Source of the DNA: Pseudohongiella sp.
GTDB lineage: Bacteria; Pseudomonadota; Gammaproteobacteria; Pseudomonadales; Pseudohongiellaceae
NCBI GenBank assembly: GCA_030651695.1
Contig: JAUSCD010000010.1
Location: forward strand, 1 to 60,458
Direction: 5' to 3'
Length of the DNA stretch: 60,458 nucleotides
This document shows, piece after piece, positions 27,669-37,317 of the stretch (the stretch's first letter is position 1; every line of letters starts with the position of its first letter). The notes beneath the pieces were generated by a model. It searched no databases and was not told the origin of the DNA. It saw only the letters and a list, made by a program, of their open reading frames with translations. The translations under genes were made by a program, and so were the position numbers.

Positions 27669-27683
27669 ATAGCTTATTCTTAT
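27669..27683 (-). promoter_or_regulatory. Candidate LysR-type operator, T-N11-A site 3
   Basis: Read on the minus strand this is ATAAGAATAAGCTAT. It matches site 2 at 12 of 15 positions and keeps both outer half-sites. It lies about 80 bases before the ligK start, a usual place for an activator site. Confidence 0.45.
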
Positions 27684-27763
27684 AGCGACACGCAGCATTC
27701 GAATCAGGACGACATACTTATTGTGGAATAATTACTGAAAGCTATTTTCCGAGGCACCGCACA

Positions 27764-28453
27764 ATGGGTATCGTTGTTACAGAATTTGAAAGAGTCAGTA
27801 GAAAGACAGCAGAAAGTATTCGCGGTTTTGGTGTTGCAACTGTGCACGAGGCCCTCGGCCGAAAAGGGCTGATGCTGCCATACATGAAACCAATATTTCA
27901 TACTGCAGCAGTAGCTGGAAGCGCAGTTACTTGCGAAGTAGCACCGGGTGACAACTGGATGATCCATGTAGCTGTTGAGCAGTGTAAAGAAGGAGACATC
28001 CTTATTGTCACCCCCACCAGCCCCTGTAACGATGGATATTTTGGTGACCTGCTCGCGACATCACTACAATGTCGCGGGGTGCGCGCATTAATAATCGATG
28101 CGGGTGTAAGAGATGTATCGACGCTCGAAGAAATGAATTTCCCCGTTTGGTCCAAAGCCGTATATGCACAGGGAACTGTGAAAGCGACATTGGCTAATGT
28201 CAATGTACCTGTTGTGTGCGCAGGCGCACTGGTCCACCCCGGGGATCTGGTAGTCGCGGACCGTGACGGCGTAGTAGTCGTACCCCGACTACTAGCAGAG
28301 GAAACACTCCGAAAATCCCTTGAACGTGAAGCCATCGAAGCTGTTAATCGCGAAAGGCTGGCTTCTGGTGAGTTAGGGCTGGACATCTACAACATGCGTA
28401 CTCGACTGGCGGAAAAAGGCCTGAGATACGTCGGCAAATACAAAGAAGAATGA
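27764..28453 (+). CDS. ligK: 4-carboxy-4-hydroxy-2-oxoadipate aldolase (RraA-like fold)
   Basis: The 229-residue enzyme cleaves 4-carboxy-4-hydroxy-2-oxoadipate to pyruvate and oxaloacetate, the last step of protocatechuate 4,5-cleavage. It can also decarboxylate oxaloacetate. The RraA-like signature is clear: [20 protein letters not shown], then [11 protein letters not shown] with the Arg-Asp pair that positions pyruvate and the metal. Length is typical. It is the first gene of a seven-gene plus-strand run with very short gaps, and lies 17 bases before the tautomerase gene. Candidate LysR sites lie upstream. Confidence 0.93.
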   Translation: MGIVVTEFERVSRKTAESIRGFGVATVHEALGRKGLMLPYMKPIFHTAAVAGSAVTCEVAPGDNWMIHVAVEQCKEGDILIVTPTSPCNDGYFGDLLATSLQCRGVRALIIDAGVRDVSTLEEMNFPVWSKAVYAQGTVKATLANVNVPVVCAGALVHPGDLVVADRDGVVVVPRLLAEETLRKSLEREAIEAVNRERLASGELGLDIYNMRTRLAEKGLRYVGKYKEE

Positions 28454-28470
28454 AAGGAAATCGATAGACC

Positions 28471-29565
28471 ATGCAAACTGAAATACCTTGTATGTTAATG
28501 CGTGGCGGCACATCAAAAGGCTTGTATTTCCTCGCTTCGGATTTGCCTACGGACTCGTGTAAGGTTCAAGAGGTTTTGCTTGCTGCAATGGGGTCCCCAG
28601 ATACAAGACAGATAGATGGTGTGGGCGGCGCGCACCCGCTGACCAGCAAGGTTGCAATTGTCAGTAAATCAACGGTAGAAGACGCCGATGTAGACTACCT
28701 GTTTATGCAGGTCTCTGTAGATAAACCTGAAGTCAGCGCTTCCCAGAACTGCGGTAATCTTCTTGCTGGTGTCGGCGCATTTGCCATTGAAATGGGTTTA
28801 GTGGAAGCCGGCGACGGGGCAACGAATGTGCGTATCCGCATGATTAATACCGGTAGCATTACAGTGTCAAGAGTGATCACAATAGCGGGGAAAGTCGAAT
28901 ATGAAGGTGATGCCAGAATTGATGGCGTACCTGGGACGGCAGCGCCTGTTAACCTCTACTTCCAGGATATTGCAGGCTCATCCTGCGGAGCACTTTTACC
29001 AACCGGGAACGCTGTCGACTTGATTGATGGACACAGCGCCACCTGCATCGACAACGGCATGCCGGTTGTTATCCTCGACGCCAAAGAATTTGGTAAATCG
29101 GGTTACGAAACCCCTGATGAACTTGAGTCTGACAAAGAACTCAAATCCGTTATCGAATCGATAAGGCTCAAAGCTGGCAGGATGATGAACCTCGGCGATG
29201 TCGAAAAGAAGACGGTTCCTAAAATGTGCCTGGTGGCGCCTGCCCGGAACGGCGGCCATATCTGCACAAGAAATTTTATTCCACATCGCGTACATGAAGC
29301 CATAGGTGTCCTCGGTGCAGTGAGTATTGCATCAGCTTGTATTATTGCCGACTCAGTAGCAAACAACGTTTCAACCGCAGAACTGGCGGCGGGCACACAA
29401 ACGATTGACGTAGAGCATCCTACCGGATTCTTTACCGTAGAGATAACGTCAGATATCAGCCCGGATGGCTCGGTAAAAATCGTCCGCACTGCGTTGCTGA
29501 GAACAGCACGCAAGATTATGCAGGGTTCTGTTTTTATCCCGTCAGTAGTCTGGAACCCGAAATAA
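28471..29565 (+). CDS. galD: 4-oxalomesaconate tautomerase (PrpF family)
   Basis: The 364-residue protein belongs to the PrpF isomerase family (IPCMLMRGGTSKGLYF at the start, GVGGAHPLTSKVAIV, then SQNCGNLLAGVGAFAIE). In Pseudomonas GalD and Sphingobium LigU these enzymes interconvert 4-oxalomesaconate tautomers ahead of hydration. Catalytic Cys is probably that in QNCGN. It sits between the aldolase and hydratase genes, matching this job. A PrpF role in propionate metabolism is unlikely, as no methylcitrate genes are near. Confidence 0.9.
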   Translation: MQTEIPCMLMRGGTSKGLYFLASDLPTDSCKVQEVLLAAMGSPDTRQIDGVGGAHPLTSKVAIVSKSTVEDADVDYLFMQVSVDKPEVSASQNCGNLLAGVGAFAIEMGLVEAGDGATNVRIRMINTGSITVSRVITIAGKVEYEGDARIDGVPGTAAPVNLYFQDIAGSSCGALLPTGNAVDLIDGHSATCIDNGMPVVILDAKEFGKSGYETPDELESDKELKSVIESIRLKAGRMMNLGDVEKKTVPKMCLVAPARNGGHICTRNFIPHRVHEAIGVLGAVSIASACIIADSVANNVSTAELAAGTQTIDVEHPTGFFTVEITSDISPDGSVKIVRTALLRTARKIMQGSVFIPSVVWNPK

Positions 29566-29607
29566 CATTACATCGCAGTAAAGAAAAAACAAAAAGGAGA
29601 ACCCTCA

Positions 29608-30630
29608 ATGATTATTGACTGCCACGGACACTATACAACCGCACCTGAGCCACACCAGGCCTTCCGCGAGCAGCAGATCTCGTTGTTTAACAACGGTTCT
29701 TCTGAGCAAGCCGATCTGCCGAATATCAGCGATGATATGATCAGAGAGAGTATCGAGAAAAACCAACTCAAATTGTTGCGCGAACGCGGCGCAGATATGA
29801 CCATTTTTTCGCCCCGCGCATCTGCGATGGCCCATCATATTGGGGATGGCAAGGTGTCCCGGCAGTGGACAGCAGCCTGTAACGATCTGATTCATAGAGT
29901 GGTTACACTTTATCCAGAGTATTTTATCGGGGTTTGCCAGCTACCCCAGTCTCCCGGGATACCAATTTCAGACTCAATCGCTGAACTTGAGCGCTGCATT
30001 ACAGAATTAGGTTTTATCGGCTGCAATCTGAATCCTGATCCATCAGGTGGGCATTGGACCTCGGCGCCACTCACGGACAAAAGCTGGTATCCCTTCTATG
30101 AAAAGATGGTTGAACTTGATGTACCTGCTATGATCCATGTGTCCGGCTCATGCAATCCCAATTTCCATGCTACCGGAGCACACTACATCAATGCCGACAC
30201 CACCGCCTTTATGCAGTTCATCGAGGGTGATCTGTTTAAGGATTTTCCTGAACTGCGATTTATAATCCCGCATGGTGGTGGAGCAGTTCCTTATCACTGG
30301 GGCCGCTACAGAGGACTGGCGGACATGCTTAAACGTCCTCCGCTGCCTGAGCATGTTATGAAAAATGTTTATTTTGATACCTGTGTTTATCATCAGCCAG
30401 GTATAGATTTACTCTTTGAGGTAATCGATATTGACAACATCCTCTTTGGTTCAGAGATGGTGGGGGCTGTCAGAGGCATTGATCCAGAAACCGGTTTCTA
30501 CTTTGATGACACCAAACGCTATATTGACGCTTTGGACATACCTGCAGAAGATAAAAACAAAGTCTTCGAATTAAATGCACGCCGTGTGTATCCTCGCCTT
30601 GATGAGTCGCTTAAAAAGAGAGGCTTGTGA
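29608..30630 (+). CDS. ligJ: 4-oxalomesaconate hydratase (amidohydrolase fold)
   Basis: The 340-residue protein has the metal-binding start MIIDCHGHYTTAP. His-containing segments PHGGGAVPYHWGRYRG and the later GSEMVGAVRGIDP are typical of LigJ. LigJ adds water to the pathway intermediate to give 4-carboxy-4-hydroxy-2-oxoadipate. It has an AAGGAG site before ATG and overlaps the next gene (ligI) by four bases, so translation is coupled. Confidence 0.93.
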   Translation: MIIDCHGHYTTAPEPHQAFREQQISLFNNGSSEQADLPNISDDMIRESIEKNQLKLLRERGADMTIFSPRASAMAHHIGDGKVSRQWTAACNDLIHRVVTLYPEYFIGVCQLPQSPGIPISDSIAELERCITELGFIGCNLNPDPSGGHWTSAPLTDKSWYPFYEKMVELDVPAMIHVSGSCNPNFHATGAHYINADTTAFMQFIEGDLFKDFPELRFIIPHGGGAVPYHWGRYRGLADMLKRPPLPEHVMKNVYFDTCVYHQPGIDLLFEVIDIDNILFGSEMVGAVRGIDPETGFYFDDTKRYIDALDIPAEDKNKVFELNARRVYPRLDESLKKRGL

Positions 30631-31531
30631 TCATGAGCAAATTCGTAATGGACGCCGATTGGTTGTGCTGGTCTGCGGCGCCAAGCAAACCCGTCTTTAA
30701 AGTACCAGAGGGTGCTGTTGATGCGCACTGTCACGTGTTTGGCCCGGGAGACACATTCCCCTTTGCGCCTGAGCGTAAATACACACCGTGCGACGCATCA
30801 TGGCAACAACTCTTTGCGCTTAGGGACTACTTGGGTTTTGAGCGCAATGTGATTGTTCAGGCAACCTGCCACGGCTCGGACAACCGAGCACTGATTGATG
30901 CGTTGCAGCGCTCAAATGGAAAAGCACGGGGCGTAGCGACGGTAACTCCAGGCATCACAGATCAGGAACTGCAAGTCTTGCATGATGCCGGTGTGCGCGG
31001 TGTCCGCTTCAACTTTGTCAAGCGCCTGGTTGATGCTTTACCTAAAGATGGCTTGCTTGAAGTTGCGCACAAAATTGCACCGCTTGGCTGGCATATTGTG
31101 ATCTATTTTGAAGGCAAGGAACTGCCGGAGCACTACGATTTTTTTGCGTCGCTGCCAACGACGGTGGTTGTCGATCACATGGGCAGACCCGATGTCACCT
31201 GCTCTGTCGACGGGCCTGAGTTTGGTTTGTTTCTAAAACTGCTGCACGAAAACCCGAATATCTGGTCCAAAGTCAGTTGCCCTGAGCGCCTGTCTGTAAG
31301 TGGGCCACATGGATACGAAGATGTTATTCCCTTTGCCAAGCGCGTGGTCGAAATGTTCCCTGACAGAGTATTGTGGGGTACCGACTGGCCGCATCCGAAC
31401 ATGAAGAATCACATTCCAGACGATGGCAAATTGGTCGACTTTATTCCGATGATTGCTCAATCTGCGAAGCTACAAAAGAAGCTTCTGGTTGACAATCCTA
31501 TGCGCCTGTACTGGCCCGAGGAGAATACATA

Positions 31532-31532
<1 letters not shown>
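30627..31532 (+). CDS. ligI: 2-pyrone-4,6-dicarboxylate lactonase
   Basis: The 301-residue amidohydrolase opens the 2-pyrone-4,6-dicarboxylate ring to 4-oxalomesaconate. Visible family features are AVDAHCHVFGPGDTFPF near the start, VVDHMGRPD in the middle and LWGTDWPHPNMK near the C-terminus, which carries the active-site Asp. The length is as expected. It overlaps ligJ by four bases and shares a base with the ligA start, so all three are translated in a chain. Confidence 0.94.
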
Positions 31533-32768
<1,236 letters not shown>

Positions 32769-32771
32769 ACA

Positions 32772-33719
32772 TTGAACATAGTACTCGCTGGTGCCGGTGC
32801 GTTCGGCTCCAAACACCTGGATTCACTGAAACTGATTGACGGTGTGCAGGTGGTATCGATTGCCGACTTTGAAACGGATAAAGCCAGAGCAGTCGCTGAC
32901 AAATATGGTGTTCCTCATGTCAGTGCAGACTTAGGCGAATGTCTGGCACAACCCGGCGTGGATGCAGTCATTCTGTGTACCCCAACGCAGGTACACGCAG
33001 TTCAAGCCATTCAGTGTATGAAAGCTGGCAAACATGTCCAAGTTGAGATTCCATTGGCGGATAGCTTTGAAGACGCTCAAGCGGTCTTGCGCGTGCAACA
33101 AGAAACCGGTTTGGTGTGCATGGTTGGCCATACACGGCGATTTAACCCGTCACACCAATGGATTCATAACAAGATCAAAAGTGGTGAACTGAATATCCAG
33201 CAGATGGACGTACAAACCTATTTTTTCCGACGAAAAAATATCAACGCATTAGGCGAACCACGCAGCTGGACAGACCATTTGCTTTGGCATCACGCGGCCC
33301 ATACAGTGGATCTGTTTCAGTACCAGACTGGCGAAAGAGTGGTGGCCGCAAATGCAATGCAGGGGCCTATCCATCCTGAGCTAAATATTGCCATGGACAT
33401 GTCAATCCAGTTAAAAACAGAAAGTGGAAAAATCTGTACGCTGTCACTGTCATTTAACAATGACGGTCCGCTGGGTACATTCTTTCGCTACATCTGTGAC
33501 AACGGCACATATATGGCGCGATATGATGATCTCGTTAACGGCCACGAAGAAGCCATTGATGTATCTAATGTAGATGTCTCCATCAATGGCATTGAACTGC
33601 AGGACAGGGAGTTCATTGCTGCAATCCGTGAAAAACGTGAGCCCAATGCCAGCGTGGCAAAAGTTATTCCCTGTTATCAGATACTGCACAAACTTGAACA
33701 GTCTCTCGCACAATCCTGA
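32772..33719 (+). CDS. ligC: 4-carboxy-2-hydroxymuconate-6-semialdehyde dehydrogenase
   Basis: The 315-residue Gfo/Idh/MocA-type enzyme oxidises the ring-cleavage product (as its cyclic hemiacetal) to 2-pyrone-4,6-dicarboxylate with NADP. The Rossmann motif GAGAFGSKHLDSL is at the N-terminus, and VEIPLADSFEDAQ and GHTRRFNPSHQ follow. It appears to start with TTG at 32772, since GGAGG stands just before it and no ATG or GTG is suitably placed. This unusual start may lower its level. It is the last gene of the lig operon. Confidence 0.93.
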   Translation: MNIVLAGAGAFGSKHLDSLKLIDGVQVVSIADFETDKARAVADKYGVPHVSADLGECLAQPGVDAVILCTPTQVHAVQAIQCMKAGKHVQVEIPLADSFEDAQAVLRVQQETGLVCMVGHTRRFNPSHQWIHNKIKSGELNIQQMDVQTYFFRRKNINALGEPRSWTDHLLWHHAAHTVDLFQYQTGERVVAANAMQGPIHPELNIAMDMSIQLKTESGKICTLSLSFNNDGPLGTFFRYICDNGTYMARYDDLVNGHEEAIDVSNVDVSINGIELQDREFIAAIREKREPNASVAKVIPCYQILHKLEQSLAQS

Positions 33720-33727
33720 TCCGCCAC

Positions 33728-33761
33728 AGAGCGCTGCCCGCGACATAGCTGGCAGCGCTCT
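33728..33761. terminator. Hairpin between converging ligC and maeB
   Basis: AGAGCGCTGCC (33728-33738) pairs exactly with GGCAGCGCTCT (33751-33761) across a 12-base loop. It lies in the 57-base space between two converging genes, the place for a two-way terminator. No T-run is present, so strength is uncertain. Confidence 0.55.
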
Positions 33762-33776
33762 CCCCCGCACTTAGCA

Positions 33777-36101
33777 TTAATTTACGGTTGTTGAAGACTC
33801 CTCCTGATCCAGTCTGGATCTTTTTCTACCCTGAATATCCGCCACTGCCAAGGCGGTAAGATTGAAGATCCCTCGTGCTGAAACGGATGGAATCAAAATG
33901 TGCGCAGACTGCTCCAGCCCTAACAGAAACGGGCCTATCATACGAGCATTGGCAAGCGAACGCATCATGCCGAGCGTAATGCTGGCTGCATCCATATTTG
34001 GCATTATCAATACATTTGCGCGCCCTTCAATGTTGGAGTGATTCAACAATCTGTTTCTAAGTTCCGGAGTTAATGCAGTATAAGAGTTCATCTCACCTTC
34101 GATTTGAGTGCCAGGTAGCTCAGCTCTCAAACGGGCCGCCGCTCGCTTCATTTTCAACGCTTGCGGGTCCTCATAGGTGCCAAAGTTTGAGTGTGAAAGC
34201 AGCGCTACGACAGGCTCGATGTCAAAAGACTGTTGTACAAACTTTAGCGTATCTTTAGTGATAGTGACGATCTCATCCTCGCTGGGGTTCACGTTCACAA
34301 ATGCATCGGCAATAAAAACCGGACCATCTTCCAATAACAGAACTGTCACCGATGACAACAAGCCATTGGTGTGAGAAGAATCAATCAGCGGAACAATGTC
34401 GCGCAGATGCTCACCAAACCGCCCCACTTTACCGCACACCATTCCGTCGGCCTTACCCATCGCCACCATCAGGGCAGCCATCACCGTACTATTTTTCCGA
34501 ACTGTATTCTTGGCTGCCTCTACCGACACACCATCACGACCCACGCGCCGGTGATAGAACTCCCAATAGTCGCGGTAGTCATCGGCTTTTTTCACATTGA
34601 AGATTTCAATATCTTTGCCAATTTCGAAACGCAAACCCAATTGCTCAATTTTCTTTTTGATGACGGACGGGCGGCCGATTATTACCGGCTTTGCAATTTT
34701 CTCATCTACAACTGCCTGCATCGCCAGCAGCACATCGTCATTCTCACCCTCAACGTAAACTATGCGGGCAGGAAAGCGCCGGGCGATATCGATATTCGGT
34801 TGCATCAACAAGTGGCTGCTACTGAAATGTGATCTGAGTTGATTACGGTACTCTGTAAGGTTCTCGATAGGCCGAGTGGCGACACCACTCGCCATCGCCG
34901 CTTTGACAACAGCCAGGGGTACCACTTCAATCAATCTGGGATCAAATGGTTTAGGGATCAGATAATCGCGGCCGAACTTTAGTTTTTCTCCGGCATAGGC
35001 TTTTGAAACCACATCTGAAACCTCACGAAGCGCAAGTTCGGCAATTGCCTCTACACATGCACGTTTCATCTCGTCATTGATCTGCGTAGCGCCGCAGTCC
35101 AATGCTCCCCTGAATATAAACGGGAAACACAGCACGTTGTTAACCTGGTTCGGATAATCAGAGCGACCTGTTGCGAGGATTGCGTCAGGCCGCGCGACCA
35201 TTGCTTCTTCAGGCATAATCTCGGGAACAGGATTCGCCATGGCAAGAATCAATGGGTCGCGCGCCATTTTTTTGATCATCTCCCCAGACAAGACGCCTGA
35301 TGCCGAAAGTCCCAAAAATATATCTGCGCTTTCCAGTGCATCCAGAATATTTCTGTCTTCTGTCTCAATGGCAAACTTTTGTTTCCACGGATTCATCCCG
35401 ACAGTACGGCCGGCATGGATAACTCCATCCAGATCAACCATGCGTACATTTTCCAGCAGCAAACCCATAGTCAAAAGCAAATCCACACAGGCAATACAAG
35501 CTGCACCAGCGCCAGTTGCTACCATTTTTACCTCAGATAGGTTCTTGTTAACTATCCGTAGGCCGTTCATTACAGCAGCTGCGACAACTATGGCGGTACC
35601 GTGTTGATCGTCATGAAAAACCGGGATATTCATCCGTTTTTTCAGGCCATCCTCGATAAGGAAACACTCTGGGGATTTAAAATCTTCCAGATTTATGGCA
35701 CCGAATGTGGGTTCAAGCGCCGCAATAATCTTGATCACTTCTTCAACATTCTTTGCATCGATTTCGATATCAAATACATCAACGTTAGCAAAGCGTTTGA
35801 ACAACACTGCCTTGCCTTCCATAACAGGTTTGGCCGCAAGAGGACCGATATCTCCCAACCCCAATACGGCAGTACCATTCGTGATAACTGCCACCAGATT
35901 GCTGCGCGCAGTCATGAGCGCAGCTTGCGCAGGATCTTCGACAATAAGCTCGCAAGCATAGGCAACGCCGGGGGAATATGCTCTTGCAAGATCCCGGTTA
36001 TTTGATAGGGGTTTGGTAGCTCTGATTGCCAACTTCCCCGGTGTAGGAAGCGCATGGTATCTGATGGCGCTTTCTCTGAAAGTCTGGTCTGTCACGATCA
36101 C
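33777..36101 (-). CDS. maeB: NADP-dependent malic enzyme fused to a phosphotransacetylase-like domain
   Basis: The 774-residue cytosolic enzyme converts malate to pyruvate and CO2 with NADP. The N-terminal malic domain (residues to about 430) shows SNNRDLARAYSPGVAYACEL, TNGTAVLGLGDIG and FHDDQHGTAIVVAAA. The C-terminal half is phosphotransacetylase-like (PARIVYVEGENDDVL, GRPSVIKKKIEQLGL, MANPNMDAA-like end). It is regulatory, not catalytic, in known MaeB proteins. The length is normal. It converges with ligC. Converting C4 acids to pyruvate would suit growth on protocatechuate, but the gene is common housekeeping. Confidence 0.95.
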   Translation of the reverse strand: MIVTDQTFRESAIRYHALPTPGKLAIRATKPLSNNRDLARAYSPGVAYACELIVEDPAQAALMTARSNLVAVITNGTAVLGLGDIGPLAAKPVMEGKAVLFKRFANVDVFDIEIDAKNVEEVIKIIAALEPTFGAINLEDFKSPECFLIEDGLKKRMNIPVFHDDQHGTAIVVAAAVMNGLRIVNKNLSEVKMVATGAGAACIACVDLLLTMGLLLENVRMVDLDGVIHAGRTVGMNPWKQKFAIETEDRNILDALESADIFLGLSASGVLSGEMIKKMARDPLILAMANPVPEIMPEEAMVARPDAILATGRSDYPNQVNNVLCFPFIFRGALDCGATQINDEMKRACVEAIAELALREVSDVVSKAYAGEKLKFGRDYLIPKPFDPRLIEVVPLAVVKAAMASGVATRPIENLTEYRNQLRSHFSSSHLLMQPNIDIARRFPARIVYVEGENDDVLLAMQAVVDEKIAKPVIIGRPSVIKKKIEQLGLRFEIGKDIEIFNVKKADDYRDYWEFYHRRVGRDGVSVEAAKNTVRKNSTVMAALMVAMGKADGMVCGKVGRFGEHLRDIVPLIDSSHTNGLLSSVTVLLLEDGPVFIADAFVNVNPSEDEIVTITKDTLKFVQQSFDIEPVVALLSHSNFGTYEDPQALKMKRAAARLRAELPGTQIEGEMNSYTALTPELRNRLLNHSNIEGRANVLIMPNMDAASITLGMMRSLANARMIGPFLLGLEQSAHILIPSVSARGIFNLTALAVADIQGRKRSRLDQEESSTTVN

Positions 36102-36150
36102 TCCTTATTTTTTAGCTCTAGTCAGTCATAAGAGTTTCGGCAGACAGGCG

Positions 36151-36206
36151 GAAAAAAAAGTGGCAGGCAACCTCTTGGGGAGAGAGGGAGAGAGAGCTGC
36201 CTGCCA
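36151..36206 (-). terminator. Rho-independent terminator on the minus strand between cmoM and maeB
   Basis: TGGCAGGCA (36161-36169) pairs with TGCCTGCCA (36198-36206). On the minus strand the stem is followed by eight T residues (A-run 36152-36159). It lies after the cmoM stop and 50 bases before the maeB start, so it ends cmoM transcripts. It is close enough to the maeB leader to act as an attenuator if maeB is read through from cmoM. Confidence 0.75.
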
Positions 36207-36357
36207 AACAAGAGGTATTGCAGGAACAATAGCGAAGTCGGCACGTTCCAATATCCACCTTGGAGGTGACTATGACTTGCCACAAATGCAGTATTTCACA
36301 ATCGGATTGTTTCGGCCGCTTCGAATGGCATCGGGCGTCATCAGGTTTTGCTATAAC

Positions 36358-37167
36358 TCACGTAGAAAGATCGTCCAGCTCATCTTTCTGCGCAACCACA
36401 TGCAGATACCTGCCCATCCATTTGTAAGGCTCCTGACCTGAGTACTGCAGCTCCATGGCCAAGACAAGCTCGGGCACCTGATGCCCGCCACGTCTATCCA
36501 CCACGTAGTCCGAAAAAACCCGCAGACCGCTTTCTTTCTGAATTTCGAAGCGAGATTGCGCCATCCAGCCGCGAACCTGCTCAATCGAGCAAGGATTGTT
36601 GGGCGTCAGGCTGCCGCTATCAGCCACATAGGTTTGTGCCTGTTGTAACCAGTTAAAATTGCCGCGGATCAGATTGCGGTAAATGATGGACGCCGGATTG
36701 TAGAAACACAGCGACAAGTACCCTTCAGGCCTGACAAGCGCAGCAAGCGTCGGCACCAGCAACTCCGGTTCCTGCAGCCATTCCAGCACGGCGTGGCACA
36801 TCACCAGATCAAACGGCTCAAGCGCCAGCCCGATCAAATCCTGATAAGGCCCGCAGTGCCAGCTAATGGTGTCCTCAACACCTGCTTCGCGCGCTTTGAC
36901 CCGGGCATAGTCCAGCATCACTGGCGATATGTCATTGATGGTGACGTGATGGCCTTGCTGCGCAAACCGGATAGAGAGCTGACCAAGCCCGCCGCCCACG
37001 TCGAGGACGCGCAAAGGTTCAGCGCGGTTTGCCATCAGGTGTGTGACGATTGGAGTTAAATCTGCTGACAGCACAGCCAGGCGGATCTGGCCTTTTATGC
37101 CACCGTAGATCTTGCGTGAGAAGTGATCGGCGAGGTCGTCGAAGTTGCGGTCTTGGTTATTGGCCAT
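36358..37167 (-). CDS. cmoM: tRNA uridine-5-oxyacetate methyltransferase
   Basis: This SAM-dependent methyltransferase makes the methyl ester of cmo5U at the wobble position of certain tRNAs. The N-terminus after the preferred start is MANNQDRNFDDLADHFS, and KIYGGIKGQIRLAVL follows, which matches CmoM closely. The SAM site is LRVLDVGGGLGQLS. The later PNNPCSIEQVRGWM is also typical. The frame is open for 40 more codons to an ATG at 37287. I prefer Met at 37167 because known CmoM proteins begin there, though neither start has a strong ribosome site. It is divergent from the matrixin gene. Confidence 0.88.
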   Translation of the reverse strand: MANNQDRNFDDLADHFSRKIYGGIKGQIRLAVLSADLTPIVTHLMANRAEPLRVLDVGGGLGQLSIRFAQQGHHVTINDISPVMLDYARVKAREAGVEDTISWHCGPYQDLIGLALEPFDLVMCHAVLEWLQEPELLVPTLAALVRPEGYLSLCFYNPASIIYRNLIRGNFNWLQQAQTYVADSGSLTPNNPCSIEQVRGWMAQSRFEIQKESGLRVFSDYVVDRRGGHQVPELVLAMELQYSGQEPYKWMGRYLHVVAQKDELDDLST

Positions 37168-37317
37168 GGCAGATGTCAGTGATGCCAGACGGGAGTCTGG
37201 TGATGCCTCAATTAAAGCACAACATGGCCCGGCAGGGCATCCGGCCGCTTTTTTTGGCCGCAAATCCAGAGAATCGATTAGACTCATGACCCTGTGCTAC
37301 TGCTTTCCGGAGATATT

